Part shown: positions 1 through 7,209 of the stretch, in pieces
Numbering within the stretch: the first letter of the stretch is position 1
Layout: every line of letters starts with the position of its first letter
DNA from: CAZSVI01 sp964610205
Lineage (GTDB): Bacteria; Bacillota; Clostridia; DSM-8532
Length of the DNA: 12,327 nucleotides
Assembly (NCBI GenBank): GCA_964610205.1
Contig: CAZSVI010000111.1
Location: forward strand, 1-12,327
Direction: 5' to 3'
The notes under the pieces: generated by a model
Told to the model about the DNA's origin: nothing
Database searches by the model: none
Seen by the model: the letters and a program-made list of their open reading frames with translations, nothing else
Translations under genes and position numbers: made by a program

Positions 1-357
1 GGTTTTTCTTAAATTGTGATTCCCGCTTACAACCTTCCCATATTCCAATGTAATTGGAAGAAGCTGCTCCAGCAAATCCATGGGAGTATCATATGATAAT
101 TTTTTTGCCTCTTTTAAAGCATATTGGGTCATTAAAAACATTATACTGTTTCCAGCCAATTCACCCCAATCAGAAAATACCTGCGCATCCGACCAGAGAA
201 CGCTTTGAACTCCTAATCCCATTCCCCTTAAGCCTTTATTATTCCGCATGATAGCAACGCTCTGCCATAATTCTTTAACATAATCACCTTTAAATCCAAA
301 AGACGTAACTAACGGCTCCCGTTCATAGCTACTTTTTGTATCCTTAACCTCAATCAT
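1..357 (-). CDS. Enolase-superfamily-like protein, N-terminal part (cut by window edge)
   Basis: An open frame of 119 codons runs from an ATG at 357 off the left edge of the window, so the C-terminus is missing. The start is well supported: AAAGGAGG lies a few bases upstream (about 362-369). The peptide begins MIEVKDTKSSYEREP and contains GMGLGVQSVLWSDAQVF near residues 45-61 and GELAGNSIMF near 65-74. To me this resembles the N-terminal capping domain of mandelate racemase / muconate lactonizing enzyme or dipeptide-epimerase-like proteins. That is recognition from memory, not a search. The metal-binding and catalytic residues of that superfamily lie in the barrel beyond the window, so activity cannot be judged. 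It reads away from rarA and is separated from it by about 450 bp, so it is probably its own transcription unit. The coding call is firm; the family is tentative. Confidence 0.6.
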   Translation of the reverse strand, partial: MIEVKDTKSSYEREPLVTSFGFKGDYVKELWQSVAIMRNNKGLRGMGLGVQSVLWSDAQVFSDWGELAGNSIMFLMTQYALKEAKKLSYDTPMDLLEQLLPITLEYGKVVSGNHNLRKT

Positions 358-360
358 TTA

Positions 361-807
361 TATCCTCCTTTTGTTTTTTTTAAGTACAATACCATATCTC
401 TTTTCCGTAATGACAGACGCCAAAATCCGGATATCCTTCATGAATTTGTAGCACTGCATTCGCTTTGCAAGCCTCCTGTAAAGGCGGGGAATCTTTTGCA
501 TTGTCATATCAATATTATATTTGAAAGAACATATAGAGATTTGCACATAATTATGATTTTATTTCATTCTTTTCACTTTATGAATAGCGTATCTGAATGA
601 CTTGTCCATGCTTTTAAATTAACAGAAAATTTTTACGCTTGATCTGGTATTGAAATCACCAATACTTACCTGATATTCTTTAAAATCAAATAAAATAATG
701 TTTTATGTATTTTAGTAAAAGACTGTTTTTTCTTATCCTCAATATTATAGCCTATATAATTACCCTCATATATTTTTATATGTATCGGGTCGATTTTCCC
801 TGATTTT
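361..807. other. Intergenic region without a convincing gene
   Basis: This AT-rich stretch separates rarA from the enolase-like gene. A 62-codon GTG-initiated frame (358-546, minus) is very basic, lacks a ribosome binding site, and ends in the ribosome binding site and TAA directly before the next ATG. I do not call it a gene. A TATAAT lies on the minus strand at 514-519 without a good -35. A short hairpin (GTATTG/CAATAC, 7-nt loop) sits near 645-663. I see no U-tailed terminator for rarA and no RNA gene. Confidence 0.4.
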
Positions 808-2118
808 TTACAGTTTTTTCTCCTTGTTCCTTCGATTTTTCAGCCAATCGTAAAGCTTTGCTTCATAACCGTTTTTGGATGGTTCATAGTATACTGTCCC
901 CTTCATTTCTTCGGGAAGGTATTCCTGATCCACAATGTTACCCGGGAAATCATGGGCGTATAAATATCCCTTTCCATATCCCAGTTCCGACATCCCCTGT
1001 GCCGGTGCGTTCCTCAGATGCATTGGAACCTCTCCCGTGTTTCTGGTTTCTATATCCGATAAAACAGCCTCTATTCCTTTATAACACGAATTCGATTTAG
1101 GGCTTGTGGCAACCATTACAGCAGCATGAGCCAATAAGAGCTTTGCCTCGGGCATTCCAATCCTTTCAATGGCCTGGGCTGCCGCAACTGCAACTGTCAA
1201 AGCGTTCGGATTGGCCATTCCTACATCCTCCGACGCGCAAATAATGACTCTGCGTATTAAAAATTCCGGTGTTTCCCCCGCATAAAGCGCTCTTCCAAGA
1301 TAGAACAGCGCAGCGTCCGGATCACTCCCGCGCATGGATTTAATAAAAGCGCTTATATTGTCATAGTGTGCTTCTGATGACTTATCAAATCGAACGGCTT
1401 TTTTCCGGACGCACTCCTCTACCACTTCAGCGTTTATAACGTAACTTCCGTCTTTTTCGGTATCAGAAGTCAGCACTGCCAATTCCAGGGCGTTCAGCGC
1501 AATCCTCGCATCTCCTCCGGATAACTGAGCTATAAGCTGAATTGCTTCTTCCGTAATGCTTATATTTAGGTTTCCAAGCCCCCGTTCCCTGTTTTCCAGA
1601 GTATGGCGCAGGATATCCATTATATTGCCGCACGTAAGAGGTTTTAGCATGAACACTGTTGAACGTGATATTAAAGCCTTGTTTACTTCAAAGAAGGGAT
1701 TTTCCGTAGTAGCTCCGATTAATGCGACAAGACCGTTTTCTACATATGGAAGAAGCGCGTCCTGCTGTGATTTGTTAAACCGGTGTATTTCATCAACAAA
1801 TAAAACACAGCGTCCGTAAGGATTCAAGAATGCATTCCCCGTTTCCTCCACAATTTGCCTTATATCTTTAACACCTGCAGTAACTGCGTTTAATTGATGA
1901 AACACGGATTTTGTCGTATTTGCAATAATACGTGCAAGAGATGTTTTTCCGGTTCCGGGAGGTCCGTACAGGATAATTGATGAAATTTTATCGGCCTGAA
2001 TCATTCTTTGCAGAAGCTTTCCCTTACCAACAATATGTTCCTGTCCTACAAACTCCTCCAGTTTAACCGGCATCATCCGATATGCCAGAGGTTCTTTTTT
2101 TCCGGTTTGCTCCACCAT
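808..2118 (-). CDS. rarA: Replication-associated recombination protein A (RarA/MgsA AAA+ ATPase)
   Basis: This is a clamp-loader-like AAA+ ATPase that acts at stalled replication forks; the E. coli MgsA/RarA and B. subtilis YrvN proteins are relatives of about the same size (here 436 residues). The N-terminus has the family's PLAYRMxP...LEEFVGQEH block. Walker A GPPGTGKT is at residues 52-59, Walker B VLFVDEIH at 105-112, sensor 1 GATTEN at 135-140, and a likely arginine-finger SR at 151-152. The C-terminal half carries the conserved LGRALYAGETPEFLIRR and ASEDVG blocks of the tetramerisation region. The ATG at 2118 has AAAGGTGG 4-11 nt upstream. The gene starts 35 bp after the trmD stop and is probably transcribed with rimM and trmD. 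That is a placement observation and implies no functional link. No motif is missing. Confidence 0.97.
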   Translation of the reverse strand: MVEQTGKKEPLAYRMMPVKLEEFVGQEHIVGKGKLLQRMIQADKISSIILYGPPGTGKTSLARIIANTTKSVFHQLNAVTAGVKDIRQIVEETGNAFLNPYGRCVLFVDEIHRFNKSQQDALLPYVENGLVALIGATTENPFFEVNKALISRSTVFMLKPLTCGNIMDILRHTLENRERGLGNLNISITEEAIQLIAQLSGGDARIALNALELAVLTSDTEKDGSYVINAEVVEECVRKKAVRFDKSSEAHYDNISAFIKSMRGSDPDAALFYLGRALYAGETPEFLIRRVIICASEDVGMANPNALTVAVAAAQAIERIGMPEAKLLLAHAAVMVATSPKSNSCYKGIEAVLSDIETRNTGEVPMHLRNAPAQGMSELGYGKGYLYAHDFPGNIVDQEYLPEEMKGTVYYEPSKNGYEAKLYDWLKNRRNKEKKL

Positions 2119-2153
2119 GAACCACCTTTCCCGTTTGCTGCTACTTTTAAACT

Positions 2154-2879
2154 TTACATATCCTGATTTTTGTTCCCAGCCTGTAAAATTTTCCTGATGT
2201 AACTTTTATATAAATCGGGACGATTTTTCCTGGTTCTTTCCAGCTTATTCTCCATACGCCATTTTTCAATGTTTTTATGATGTCCTGACAACAGGATGTC
2301 AGGAATACATCTTCCTCTAAATTCCGGGGGACGGGTATATTGCGGATATTCCAGTAATCCGTCATAATGTGATTCCTGCGAATACGCATCTTCTGAAGGA
2401 AGAACTCCATCCACCATGCGGCATATACTGTCAATCAGTACCATTGCCGGAAGTTCTCCGCCGGTAAGAACATAATCCCCAATAGAAACCTGTTCATCAA
2501 CAATCTCTTCAAGAACCCGCTCATCCACCCCTTCATAATGACCGCAAAGTATAACTATGTGATTTTCTTCCGCAAGCTCACAAGCAATGCCCTGAGTCAT
2601 TAACCTGCCCTGTGGACTCATATATACAGTTTTGGGTTTATAGGGCAAATCTTTTATAATATGAAGCCATGCGTCATAAATAGGCTGTGCTGTCATAACC
2701 ATTCCACTGCCACCACCATAAGGGTAATCATCAACCTTTTTATGTTTATCCTTTGAAAAGTCCCGAATATTGTGTGTCCGTAAGGTTACAATACCTTTTT
2801 CTCTTGCCCGTCCAATAATACTCTCCGATAAAAACCGATCAATACTTTCCGGAAAAAGTGTAAGAATATCAAATATCAT
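2154..2879 (-). CDS. trmD: tRNA (guanine37-N1)-methyltransferase TrmD
   Basis: TrmD transfers a methyl group from S-adenosylmethionine to N1 of G37, next to the anticodon, which prevents +1 frameshifting. From the ATG at 2879 the protein has 241 residues, normal for the family, and opens with FDILTLFPE. PYGGGSGMVM is at 53-62, SPQGR at 88-92, GHYEGVDER at 113-121 and SIGDYVLTGGELP at 132-144. These form the trefoil-knot cofactor site. R154 and D173 (in DGLLEYPQYTRP) match the catalytic Arg and Asp of the E. coli enzyme. An upstream TTG at 2888 is also in frame and would add three residues; I prefer the ATG because the family usually has one or two residues before FDILTLFPE. The start lies within the end of rimM, an overlap that suggests translational coupling. 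A different frame open at 2147-2434 is a shadow. Confidence 0.97.
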   Translation of the reverse strand: MIFDILTLFPESIDRFLSESIIGRAREKGIVTLRTHNIRDFSKDKHKKVDDYPYGGGSGMVMTAQPIYDAWLHIIKDLPYKPKTVYMSPQGRLMTQGIACELAEENHIVILCGHYEGVDERVLEEIVDEQVSIGDYVLTGGELPAMVLIDSICRMVDGVLPSEDAYSQESHYDGLLEYPQYTRPPEFRGRCIPDILLSGHHKNIEKWRMENKLERTRKNRPDLYKSYIRKILQAGNKNQDM

Positions 2880-3393
2880 TGCTTTCAACCAACCCTTCAG
2901 GAAGAGATACCAGAATTTTTTTGTTTTTTAAATCAATCTTTTGAATCACCGAAGAAACAGCAGGGATCAGTATTTCACCATACCTTTCCCCAAAAGTGAC
3001 ATAGACATCGTTTCCGCCGGGCTGCAAAACATCTGTAACACGGCCCAGCAGCATGCCGTTTTCATATACCTCGCAGTCCATCAAATCAGCAATAAAATAC
3101 TCATCTTCATCAAGAGGACGGGCATGCTTTCTGTCTACCTTCATCAGGCAGTCCTTTAATTTAGCGGCCTGCTCCATTGTATCGATTCCTCTTAAAGTGA
3201 CAAGGACTAATTGTTTATGATATCGTACTTTTTCTACAAAGTATTCAACCATGTTACCGTTTTCTTCCATCCAAACAAGCTTAAGATAGTCAAAACGGGA
3301 GATGTCGGAGGTTAATGGATGAACCTTTAACTCTCCTTTGACTCCATGGGTGTTTATAATTTTTCCGACAGCCAGGTACTCATTCAAAATCAT
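2869..3393 (-). CDS. rimM: Ribosome maturation factor RimM
   Basis: RimM binds ribosomal protein S19 in the 30S subunit and is needed for efficient 16S rRNA processing. The protein (174 residues from this start) has the N-terminal barrel with VGKIINTHGVKGELKV near residues 9-24. It then has a PRC-barrel-type C-terminal domain from about DEYFIADL (97-104) to the end, including GRVTDVLQPGGNDVYV. Three starts are possible: ATG 3411, ATG 3393 and TTG 3387. ATG 3411 lies inside the -10 of the promoter proposed here, so it is unlikely if that promoter is used. GGAGG at 3396-3400 is only 2 nt from ATG 3393 but an ideal 8 nt from TTG 3387, which would give the typical MNEYLAVGKI start. I give 3393; 3387 is a serious alternative. 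The gene overlaps trmD by 11 bp, the usual rimM-trmD order, but no rpsP is next to it. Confidence 0.95.
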   Translation of the reverse strand: MILNEYLAVGKIINTHGVKGELKVHPLTSDISRFDYLKLVWMEENGNMVEYFVEKVRYHKQLVLVTLRGIDTMEQAAKLKDCLMKVDRKHARPLDEDEYFIADLMDCEVYENGMLLGRVTDVLQPGGNDVYVTFGERYGEILIPAVSSVIQKIDLKNKKILVSLPEGLVESNDI

Positions 3394-3406
3394 GGCCTCC
3401 AGACAT

Positions 3407-3435
3407 AACATACTAAAAAATATTCATAAAATCAA
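3407..3435 (-). promoter_or_regulatory. Likely sigma-A promoter for rimM-trmD-rarA
   Basis: On the minus strand TTGATT (3430-3435) is followed after 17 bp by TATGTT (3407-3412). Transcription would begin around 3400, right at the GGAGG of rimM, giving an almost leaderless message. It lies just after the terminator that follows yajC, so the operon needs a promoter here. The -10 is imperfect. Confidence 0.5.
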
Positions 3436-3467
3436 GTTTATCTTCCCCAACGATTCCACCCAATCCG

Positions 3468-3499
3468 GTAAATAAAACCCCAGCCAGGTCAGCCGGGGT
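3468..3499 (-). terminator. Rho-independent terminator after yajC
   Basis: On the minus strand ACCCCGGC pairs with GCTGGGGT (3477-3499, with one G-U pair and a further possible T-G pair at the loop), followed by TTTTATT. It lies about 30 bp past the yajC stop and separates the tgt-yajC unit from rimM. Confidence 0.75.
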
Positions 3500-3531
3500 A
3501 TATTCTGGTTTTATTATTCGCTCATTCATGC

Positions 3532-3870
3532 CTATTCTGAGATAGGTTTATCCACTTCTTTTATTGCCCATTTTTTCACGGTTACTTTTGTTCTTTCGTT
3601 TCCCGACTCAATAGTAAACTCGTCATCTTTTACATTTATTATTTTTCCGCTTATTCCTCCGATGGAAACAACTTTATCCCCGACAATGGCCTGATTTATC
3701 ATTTCCCGGGTCTTTTTCTCCTTCCTCTTCTGCGGCAGAATCAGAATAACATACATTAAACCAAACAGAAGGATAATTGGCCCGAACTGAACCAAAAACA
3801 TCAATATATTTCCTTCCGCCGGGACATCACCTGCGGTACCTTCGGCAAAAGCCGTTAACAACCAGTTCAT
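3532..3870 (-). CDS. yajC: Preprotein translocase subunit YajC
   Basis: YajC is a small single-pass membrane protein that joins SecDF at the SecYEG channel. The chosen ATG (3870) has AAAGGAG 7 nt upstream and gives 112 residues; a frame extending to 3900 adds ten residues without a better ribosome binding site. A hydrophobic segment spans about residues 24-46 and ends in LILPQKRKEKK. This is followed by the cytoplasmic block VGDKVVSIGGISGKIINV (near 68-85), which is characteristic of the family. The gene lies 164 bp after tgt in the conserved tgt-yajC order, but a sigma-A-like promoter sits in the gap, so it can be transcribed on its own. A terminator follows. secD and secF are not in the window: the next genes are rimM-trmD-rarA. 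Confidence 0.93.
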   Translation of the reverse strand: MNWLLTAFAEGTAGDVPAEGNILMFLVQFGPIILLFGLMYVILILPQKRKEKKTREMINQAIVGDKVVSIGGISGKIINVKDDEFTIESGNERTKVTVKKWAIKEVDKPISE

Positions 3871-3950
3871 ATGATTTCTCCTTTCACATATAAAAAGCAC
3901 AATTGGCTTTGTTTCGGTATGAATAACATCATTCCTGAAAGCATAGAAAC

Positions 3951-3979
3951 ATTATACACAATAAGCCTGACCAATTCAA
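3951..3979 (-). promoter_or_regulatory. Sigma-A-type promoter for yajC
   Basis: On the minus strand TTGAAT (3974-3979) and TATAAT (3951-3956) are 17 bp apart, in the gap between tgt and yajC. Just upstream, a 13-bp unit TTTAGTAAAAACC is repeated in tandem with a 15-bp period (about 3990-4021). Its role is unknown. Confidence 0.65.
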
Positions 3980-4034
3980 CCATTTATTTCAGGGTTTTTA
4001 CTAAACCGGTTTTTACTAAATTTCAGTTTTCAGT

Positions 4035-5168
4035 TTACATGCCTGTTTTTTTATAGTATCCGAATTTTGTAAAGAACGCCTCTCTGAAATCCCCCAGACA
4101 ATCGTTTCTTATCACTTCCCGTATGTTTTCCATAAGCTTAAGAAGAAAGCGCAGATTATGCCAGGTAGCAAGCCTTAGTCCAAGCATTTCACCGCTTTTA
4201 AACAAGTGCCTGATATACCCTCTTGTGAAATTCCGGCAGGCATAACAATCGCATTCCGGATCCATCGGAGTAAAGTCCTCGGCATATTTGGCGTCTCTTA
4301 CAATAATTCTTCCTTTGGATGTGAATATTGTACCATTTCTGCCTATGCGTGTTGGCAGAACACAATCGAACATGTCAATTCCCCGGATACTGCCGTCTAT
4401 CAGGAAATCAGGACTTCCTACCCCCATAAGATACCGGGGTTTGTCTGTCGGAAGGTAAGGTGTTGTTTTTTCGAGCATCTCATTCATTAATTCACCGGGT
4501 TCACCAACGCTTAAACCACCGATGGCATAGCCCGGAAAACCCAGAGAAACAAGCTGCCTTGCGCTTTCCTGCCTCAGGTCGGCGTATGTGCCTCCCTGAA
4601 CAATTCCGAACAGGGACTGTTGTTCTGTGTTCTTATGGTATATCTTACACCTTTCGGCCCAGCGTGTGGTCATTTCCATAGATTTTTTCGCATAATAATA
4701 ATCACAGGGATAAGGCGCGCATTCATCAAAAGCCATCATTATATCTGAACCAAGAGCGTTTTGTATTTCCATTGATTTTTCCGGGGAAATAAAATGCTTT
4801 GAACCATCAATATGGGACCGGAAAGTAACTCCATCTTCCTTTATGTCTCTTAATTCAGCGAGGCTGAAAACCTGAAAGCCGCCGCTATCAGTTAAAATCG
4901 GACTATCCCAGTTCATAAATCTGTGAAGTCCGCCGGCTTTTCTTATAAGTTCATGACCGGGCCTTAAGTACAGATGATAGGTGTTTCCAAGAATAATCCC
5001 GGCGCCAACCTCTTTTATTTCATCAGGAGACATTCCTTTTACCGAAGCCTGCGTCCCTACCGGCATAAACGCAGGCGTATCAAAACTGCCATGGGGGGTG
5101 TGCACCCTGCCCAATCTTGCTCCCGTTTGCCTGCATATATGAATATGCTCATACTTAACTGCTGCCAT
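4035..5168 (-). CDS. tgt: Queuine/preQ1 tRNA-guanine transglycosylase
   Basis: Tgt exchanges guanine 34 in the anticodon of GUN tRNAs for preQ1 (in bacteria), the step before QueA acts. The 377 residues match the usual bacterial length. The general acid/base Asp is D94 in TDSGGFQVFSL, and the covalent nucleophile is D268 in DMFDCVLPTR. GIVQGG is at 188-193 and AIGGLSVGE at 215-223. The zinc site is C306, C308, C311 and H337, spaced as in the E. coli enzyme. The ATG at 5168 has AAAGGAT upstream and a sigma-A promoter about 40-70 bp away. No preQ1 synthesis genes (queCDEF) appear in the window, so whether preQ1 is made or imported cannot be told here. yajC follows in the common order. Confidence 0.98.
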   Translation of the reverse strand: MAAVKYEHIHICRQTGARLGRVHTPHGSFDTPAFMPVGTQASVKGMSPDEIKEVGAGIILGNTYHLYLRPGHELIRKAGGLHRFMNWDSPILTDSGGFQVFSLAELRDIKEDGVTFRSHIDGSKHFISPEKSMEIQNALGSDIMMAFDECAPYPCDYYYAKKSMEMTTRWAERCKIYHKNTEQQSLFGIVQGGTYADLRQESARQLVSLGFPGYAIGGLSVGEPGELMNEMLEKTTPYLPTDKPRYLMGVGSPDFLIDGSIRGIDMFDCVLPTRIGRNGTIFTSKGRIIVRDAKYAEDFTPMDPECDCYACRNFTRGYIRHLFKSGEMLGLRLATWHNLRFLLKLMENIREVIRNDCLGDFREAFFTKFGYYKKTGM

Positions 5169-5208
5169 ATTTAATATCCTTTACTGTTTATTAATATTAA
5201 CCCTTACT

Positions 5209-5237
5209 ATCTTAACCCAGTTTTATAGACCGGTCAA
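5209..5237 (-). promoter_or_regulatory. Sigma-A-type promoter for tgt
   Basis: On the minus strand TTGACC (5232-5237) is followed after 17 bp by TAAGAT (5209-5214). It lies directly after the terminator of the upstream membrane-protein gene and about 40 bp before the tgt start, giving tgt its own transcription start. Confidence 0.7.
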
Positions 5238-5254
5238 CGCAATATATTCCTTTG

Positions 5255-5290
5255 ATAAAACAAAAACAGAACCCATTGTGGTATTCTGTT
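5255..5290 (-). terminator. Rho-independent terminator of the membrane-protein gene
   Basis: On the minus strand AACAGAA pairs with TTCTGTT (arms at 5284-5290 and 5265-5271), with a small CCA/TGG stem inside. A run of TTTTTGTTTT follows. It lies 35 bp past the stop of the gene at 5325-5885. Confidence 0.75.
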
Positions 5291-5324
5291 ATTTGTTAAT
5301 TTTATGGCTTTATGTTTTTCGGCT

Positions 5325-5885
5325 TTACATCTGATTTTCATTATCATCATAAAAATCCTGCTGTCCGTTTTGATCATGATATTCGTTATTCTGTTGAATT
5401 TTGTTCTTCGACAATACGATAAAACCAATCACTATCAATATAATCGGGATAAGATATCTGGCAAATGATCCGAGCGTATGAAAACTCATTGAAAAGAAGA
5501 TGAACGAAATACCGGATAATATAACAACAGGTATCAATAGGCCTTTTTCACGGTTTCCAAAAAAGTACAGTTCAAATAGCCCAACCGCAGGAGCCAGAAT
5601 AAACCCTGGCCACAGAAACCCCCATAAATCCCACAGCATTGAAGCCTGGAACAGCACTCCCAATGTCAGAAAAATACCACCAGGTACCAGGAGCCCTACA
5701 TTTTTTCTGTTTGTATAGTATCCGAAGTGAAACATCAGAGACATAAATATTAGAATAAGCGGCCAGAATAGTGCAACCATTCTTCCAAAGTTCGGAACCA
5801 CACCGAGATTGCTCAGGATTAATATGCATCCAAAAAATACCAGTATTATACCCCATACAAATTTTCCGTTTTTGTTTTGTTCCAT
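5325..5885 (-). CDS. LiaI/LiaF-like multi-pass membrane protein
   Basis: This is a 186-residue integral membrane protein. From the ATG at 5885 (AGGAGG 9 nt upstream) it has a short charged N-terminus, then hydrophobic segments at roughly residues 10-28, 36-55, 63-82, 84-104, 113-133 and 137-155. A very polar, Asn/Gln/Asp-rich tail (KNKIQQNNEYHDQNGQQD...) follows. The N-terminal pattern GKFVWGIILVFFGCILILSNLG, followed by FWPLILI, is like the repeated transmembrane unit of LiaI/LiaF-type envelope-stress proteins (DUF5668-like). Here it is not joined to a LiaF C-terminal domain, and no LiaRS two-component genes are adjacent. It is monocistronic: its own terminator follows, and queA upstream ends 224 bp before its start. 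An ATG at 5894 is in frame but directly abuts the AGGAGG. The molecular function is unknown. Confidence 0.8.
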   Translation of the reverse strand: MEQNKNGKFVWGIILVFFGCILILSNLGVVPNFGRMVALFWPLILIFMSLMFHFGYYTNRKNVGLLVPGGIFLTLGVLFQASMLWDLWGFLWPGFILAPAVGLFELYFFGNREKGLLIPVVILSGISFIFFSMSFHTLGSFARYLIPIILIVIGFIVLSKNKIQQNNEYHDQNGQQDFYDDNENQM

Positions 5886-6012
5886 TATTTTCATCCTCCT
5901 AAAGGGTTATCATTTAATATCATTATAAAATATCACTATGAAAAACCCGTTAGCTGTCGATTAGAATTTCATTAAAAAATACAGAGTTTCTTTTATTAAT
6001 TCAGGAGGGACA

Positions 6013-6108
6013 TTATAACATGCTCTCCCAGTCGCGTCTGCCATGCAGAATACGGGCGACAGCGCGGTACAAGGGCTTAAGAGCTTCTCCAACCACTGAA
6101 AAAATCTG
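6013..6108 (-). pseudogene. GC-richer coding-like scrap in frame after the queA stop
   Basis: Directly after the queA TAA the same frame stays open for 31 codons (QIFSVVGEALKPLYRAVARI..., ending RRDWESML) before TAA at 6013. The stretch about 6020-6097 is visibly richer in G and C than its AT-rich surroundings and reads like real protein. There is no start codon with a ribosome binding site, so it is more likely a remnant of a lost gene or mobile element than part of QueA, whose family ends at GDAMFI. I do not recognise the family. Confidence 0.25.
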
Positions 6109-6112
6109 TTAA
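6020..6112 (+). CDS. Possible 30-residue ORF, convergent with queA
   Basis: On the plus strand AGGAGGG (6003-6009) precedes an ATG at 6020 by 10 nt, and a 30-residue, Arg-rich frame (MLSQSRLPCRIRATARYKGL...) ends at 6112 inside the last codons of queA. Only the good ribosome binding site supports it. The opposite strand of the same DNA also looks coding (6013-6108), so at most one reading is real. I see no promoter upstream. Function unknown. Confidence 0.15.
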   Translation: MLSQSRLPCRIRATARYKGLRASPTTEKIC

Positions 6113-7134
6113 ACTATAAACATAGCATCTCCAAAGCTGAAAAACCTGTATTTCATTTTTATTGCTTCCTCATAAGCTTTCAAAATATGGTCCCTTCCCG
6201 CAAAAGCACTCACCAGCATTAAAAGTGTGGATTCAGGCAAATGGAAATTGGTGATAAGCCCATCGACAGCTTTGAATTTATAGCCCGGATATATAAAAAT
6301 ATCGGTATTCCCCTCAGATGGACTTACCTGTCCGTTTTCACCGGCAACCGTTTCAAGTACACGGCAGCTTGTTGTTCCTACAGCAATAACACGGTTGTTC
6401 CTGCTTTTTGCCCGGTTTATTGTTTCACAGGCTTTTTTGTCAATACTGAAATATTCGGAGTGCATATGATGCTCTGTAATATTATTTGTTTTGACAGGCC
6501 GAAATGTTCCAATACCAACATGCAGTGTCAATTCAGCGAATTCTGATCCAAGACTTTTTATTTCATCCATCAGCTCTTTTGTAAAATGCAGCCCGGCCGT
6601 TGGCGCCGCAGCCGAACCCTTCAATCGCGAATATACGGTCTGGTATCTTTCAGAGTCTTCCAGTGAAGCTGTAATATATGGCGGAAGAGGCATAATACCC
6701 ACCTTATCAAGTATCTGCTCAAATATGCCGTCATAGTAAAAACGTACCAGCCTGTTTCCTTCTTCTATAATATCTATTACTTCGGCTTTTAAATCTCCAT
6801 CACCGAAAATAAAATGCTTTCCAATCCTGGCCCTTTTCCCCGGCTTCACTAATACTTCCCATAAATCCCCATCTGTTTTTTTTAAAAGGACAAACTCGAT
6901 TTTTCCACCGGAGTCCTCCCTCTTTCCCAACAGGCGTGCGGGAATTACCCTGGTATTGTTCAAAACAAGGCAATCACCTTTTTTTAATAGCTTTTTTATA
7001 TCATGAAATAGAAAATGGTTTGTATTACCGGTTTCCCTGTCCAGTACCAGTAGTCTGGACATATCCCTTTTCTGTGCGGGGCTTTGGGCAATGAGTGACT
7101 CCGGCAATTTATAATAAAAATCCTTCAGATGCAT
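6109..7134 (-). CDS. queA: S-adenosylmethionine:tRNA ribosyltransferase-isomerase QueA
   Basis: QueA transfers and isomerises the ribosyl part of S-adenosylmethionine onto preQ1 in tRNA, forming epoxyqueuosine after the Tgt step. The protein has 341 residues, close to the B. subtilis enzyme. Family blocks are present throughout: LVLNNTRVIPARLLG (56-70), MPLPPYI (148-154), YQTVYS...GSAAAPTAGLHFT (164-185), LHVGIGTFRPV (204-214), NFHLPESTLLMLVSAFAG (296-313) and YRFFSFGDAMFI (329-340). The ATG at 7134 has GAAAGGAT upstream; an in-frame ATG at 7149 overlaps that ribosome binding site and is unlikely. A promoter lies about 37-65 bp upstream, so queA is transcribed apart from the ABC operon. In many Firmicutes queA and tgt are adjacent; here a membrane-protein gene with its own terminator lies between them. 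Confidence 0.97.
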   Translation of the reverse strand: MHLKDFYYKLPESLIAQSPAQKRDMSRLLVLDRETGNTNHFLFHDIKKLLKKGDCLVLNNTRVIPARLLGKREDSGGKIEFVLLKKTDGDLWEVLVKPGKRARIGKHFIFGDGDLKAEVIDIIEEGNRLVRFYYDGIFEQILDKVGIMPLPPYITASLEDSERYQTVYSRLKGSAAAPTAGLHFTKELMDEIKSLGSEFAELTLHVGIGTFRPVKTNNITEHHMHSEYFSIDKKACETINRAKSRNNRVIAVGTTSCRVLETVAGENGQVSPSEGNTDIFIYPGYKFKAVDGLITNFHLPESTLLMLVSAFAGRDHILKAYEEAIKMKYRFFSFGDAMFIV

Positions 7135-7170
7135 AAAATATCCTTTCATTCGGATAATATTTCAACATAC

Positions 7171-7199
7171 ATCATACAGAATAATTTTTATATATACAA
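7171..7199 (-). promoter_or_regulatory. Sigma-A-type promoter for queA
   Basis: On the minus strand TTGTAT (7194-7199) is 17 bp from TATGAT (7171-7176), in the 75-bp gap between the ABC ATPase gene and queA. I see no terminator for the ABC operon in this gap, so read-through into queA is also possible. Confidence 0.6.
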
Positions 7200-7209
7200 G
7201 GTCTGCACT

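Noticed and set aside
358..546. 62-codon basic ORF before the enolase-like gene (minus)
   Set aside because: GTG start without a ribosome binding site, ends in the next gene's ribosome binding site, and has no recognisable family.
2147..2434. 95-codon ORF inside trmD
   Set aside because: A frame shadow of trmD; the trmD frame has the full set of family motifs.
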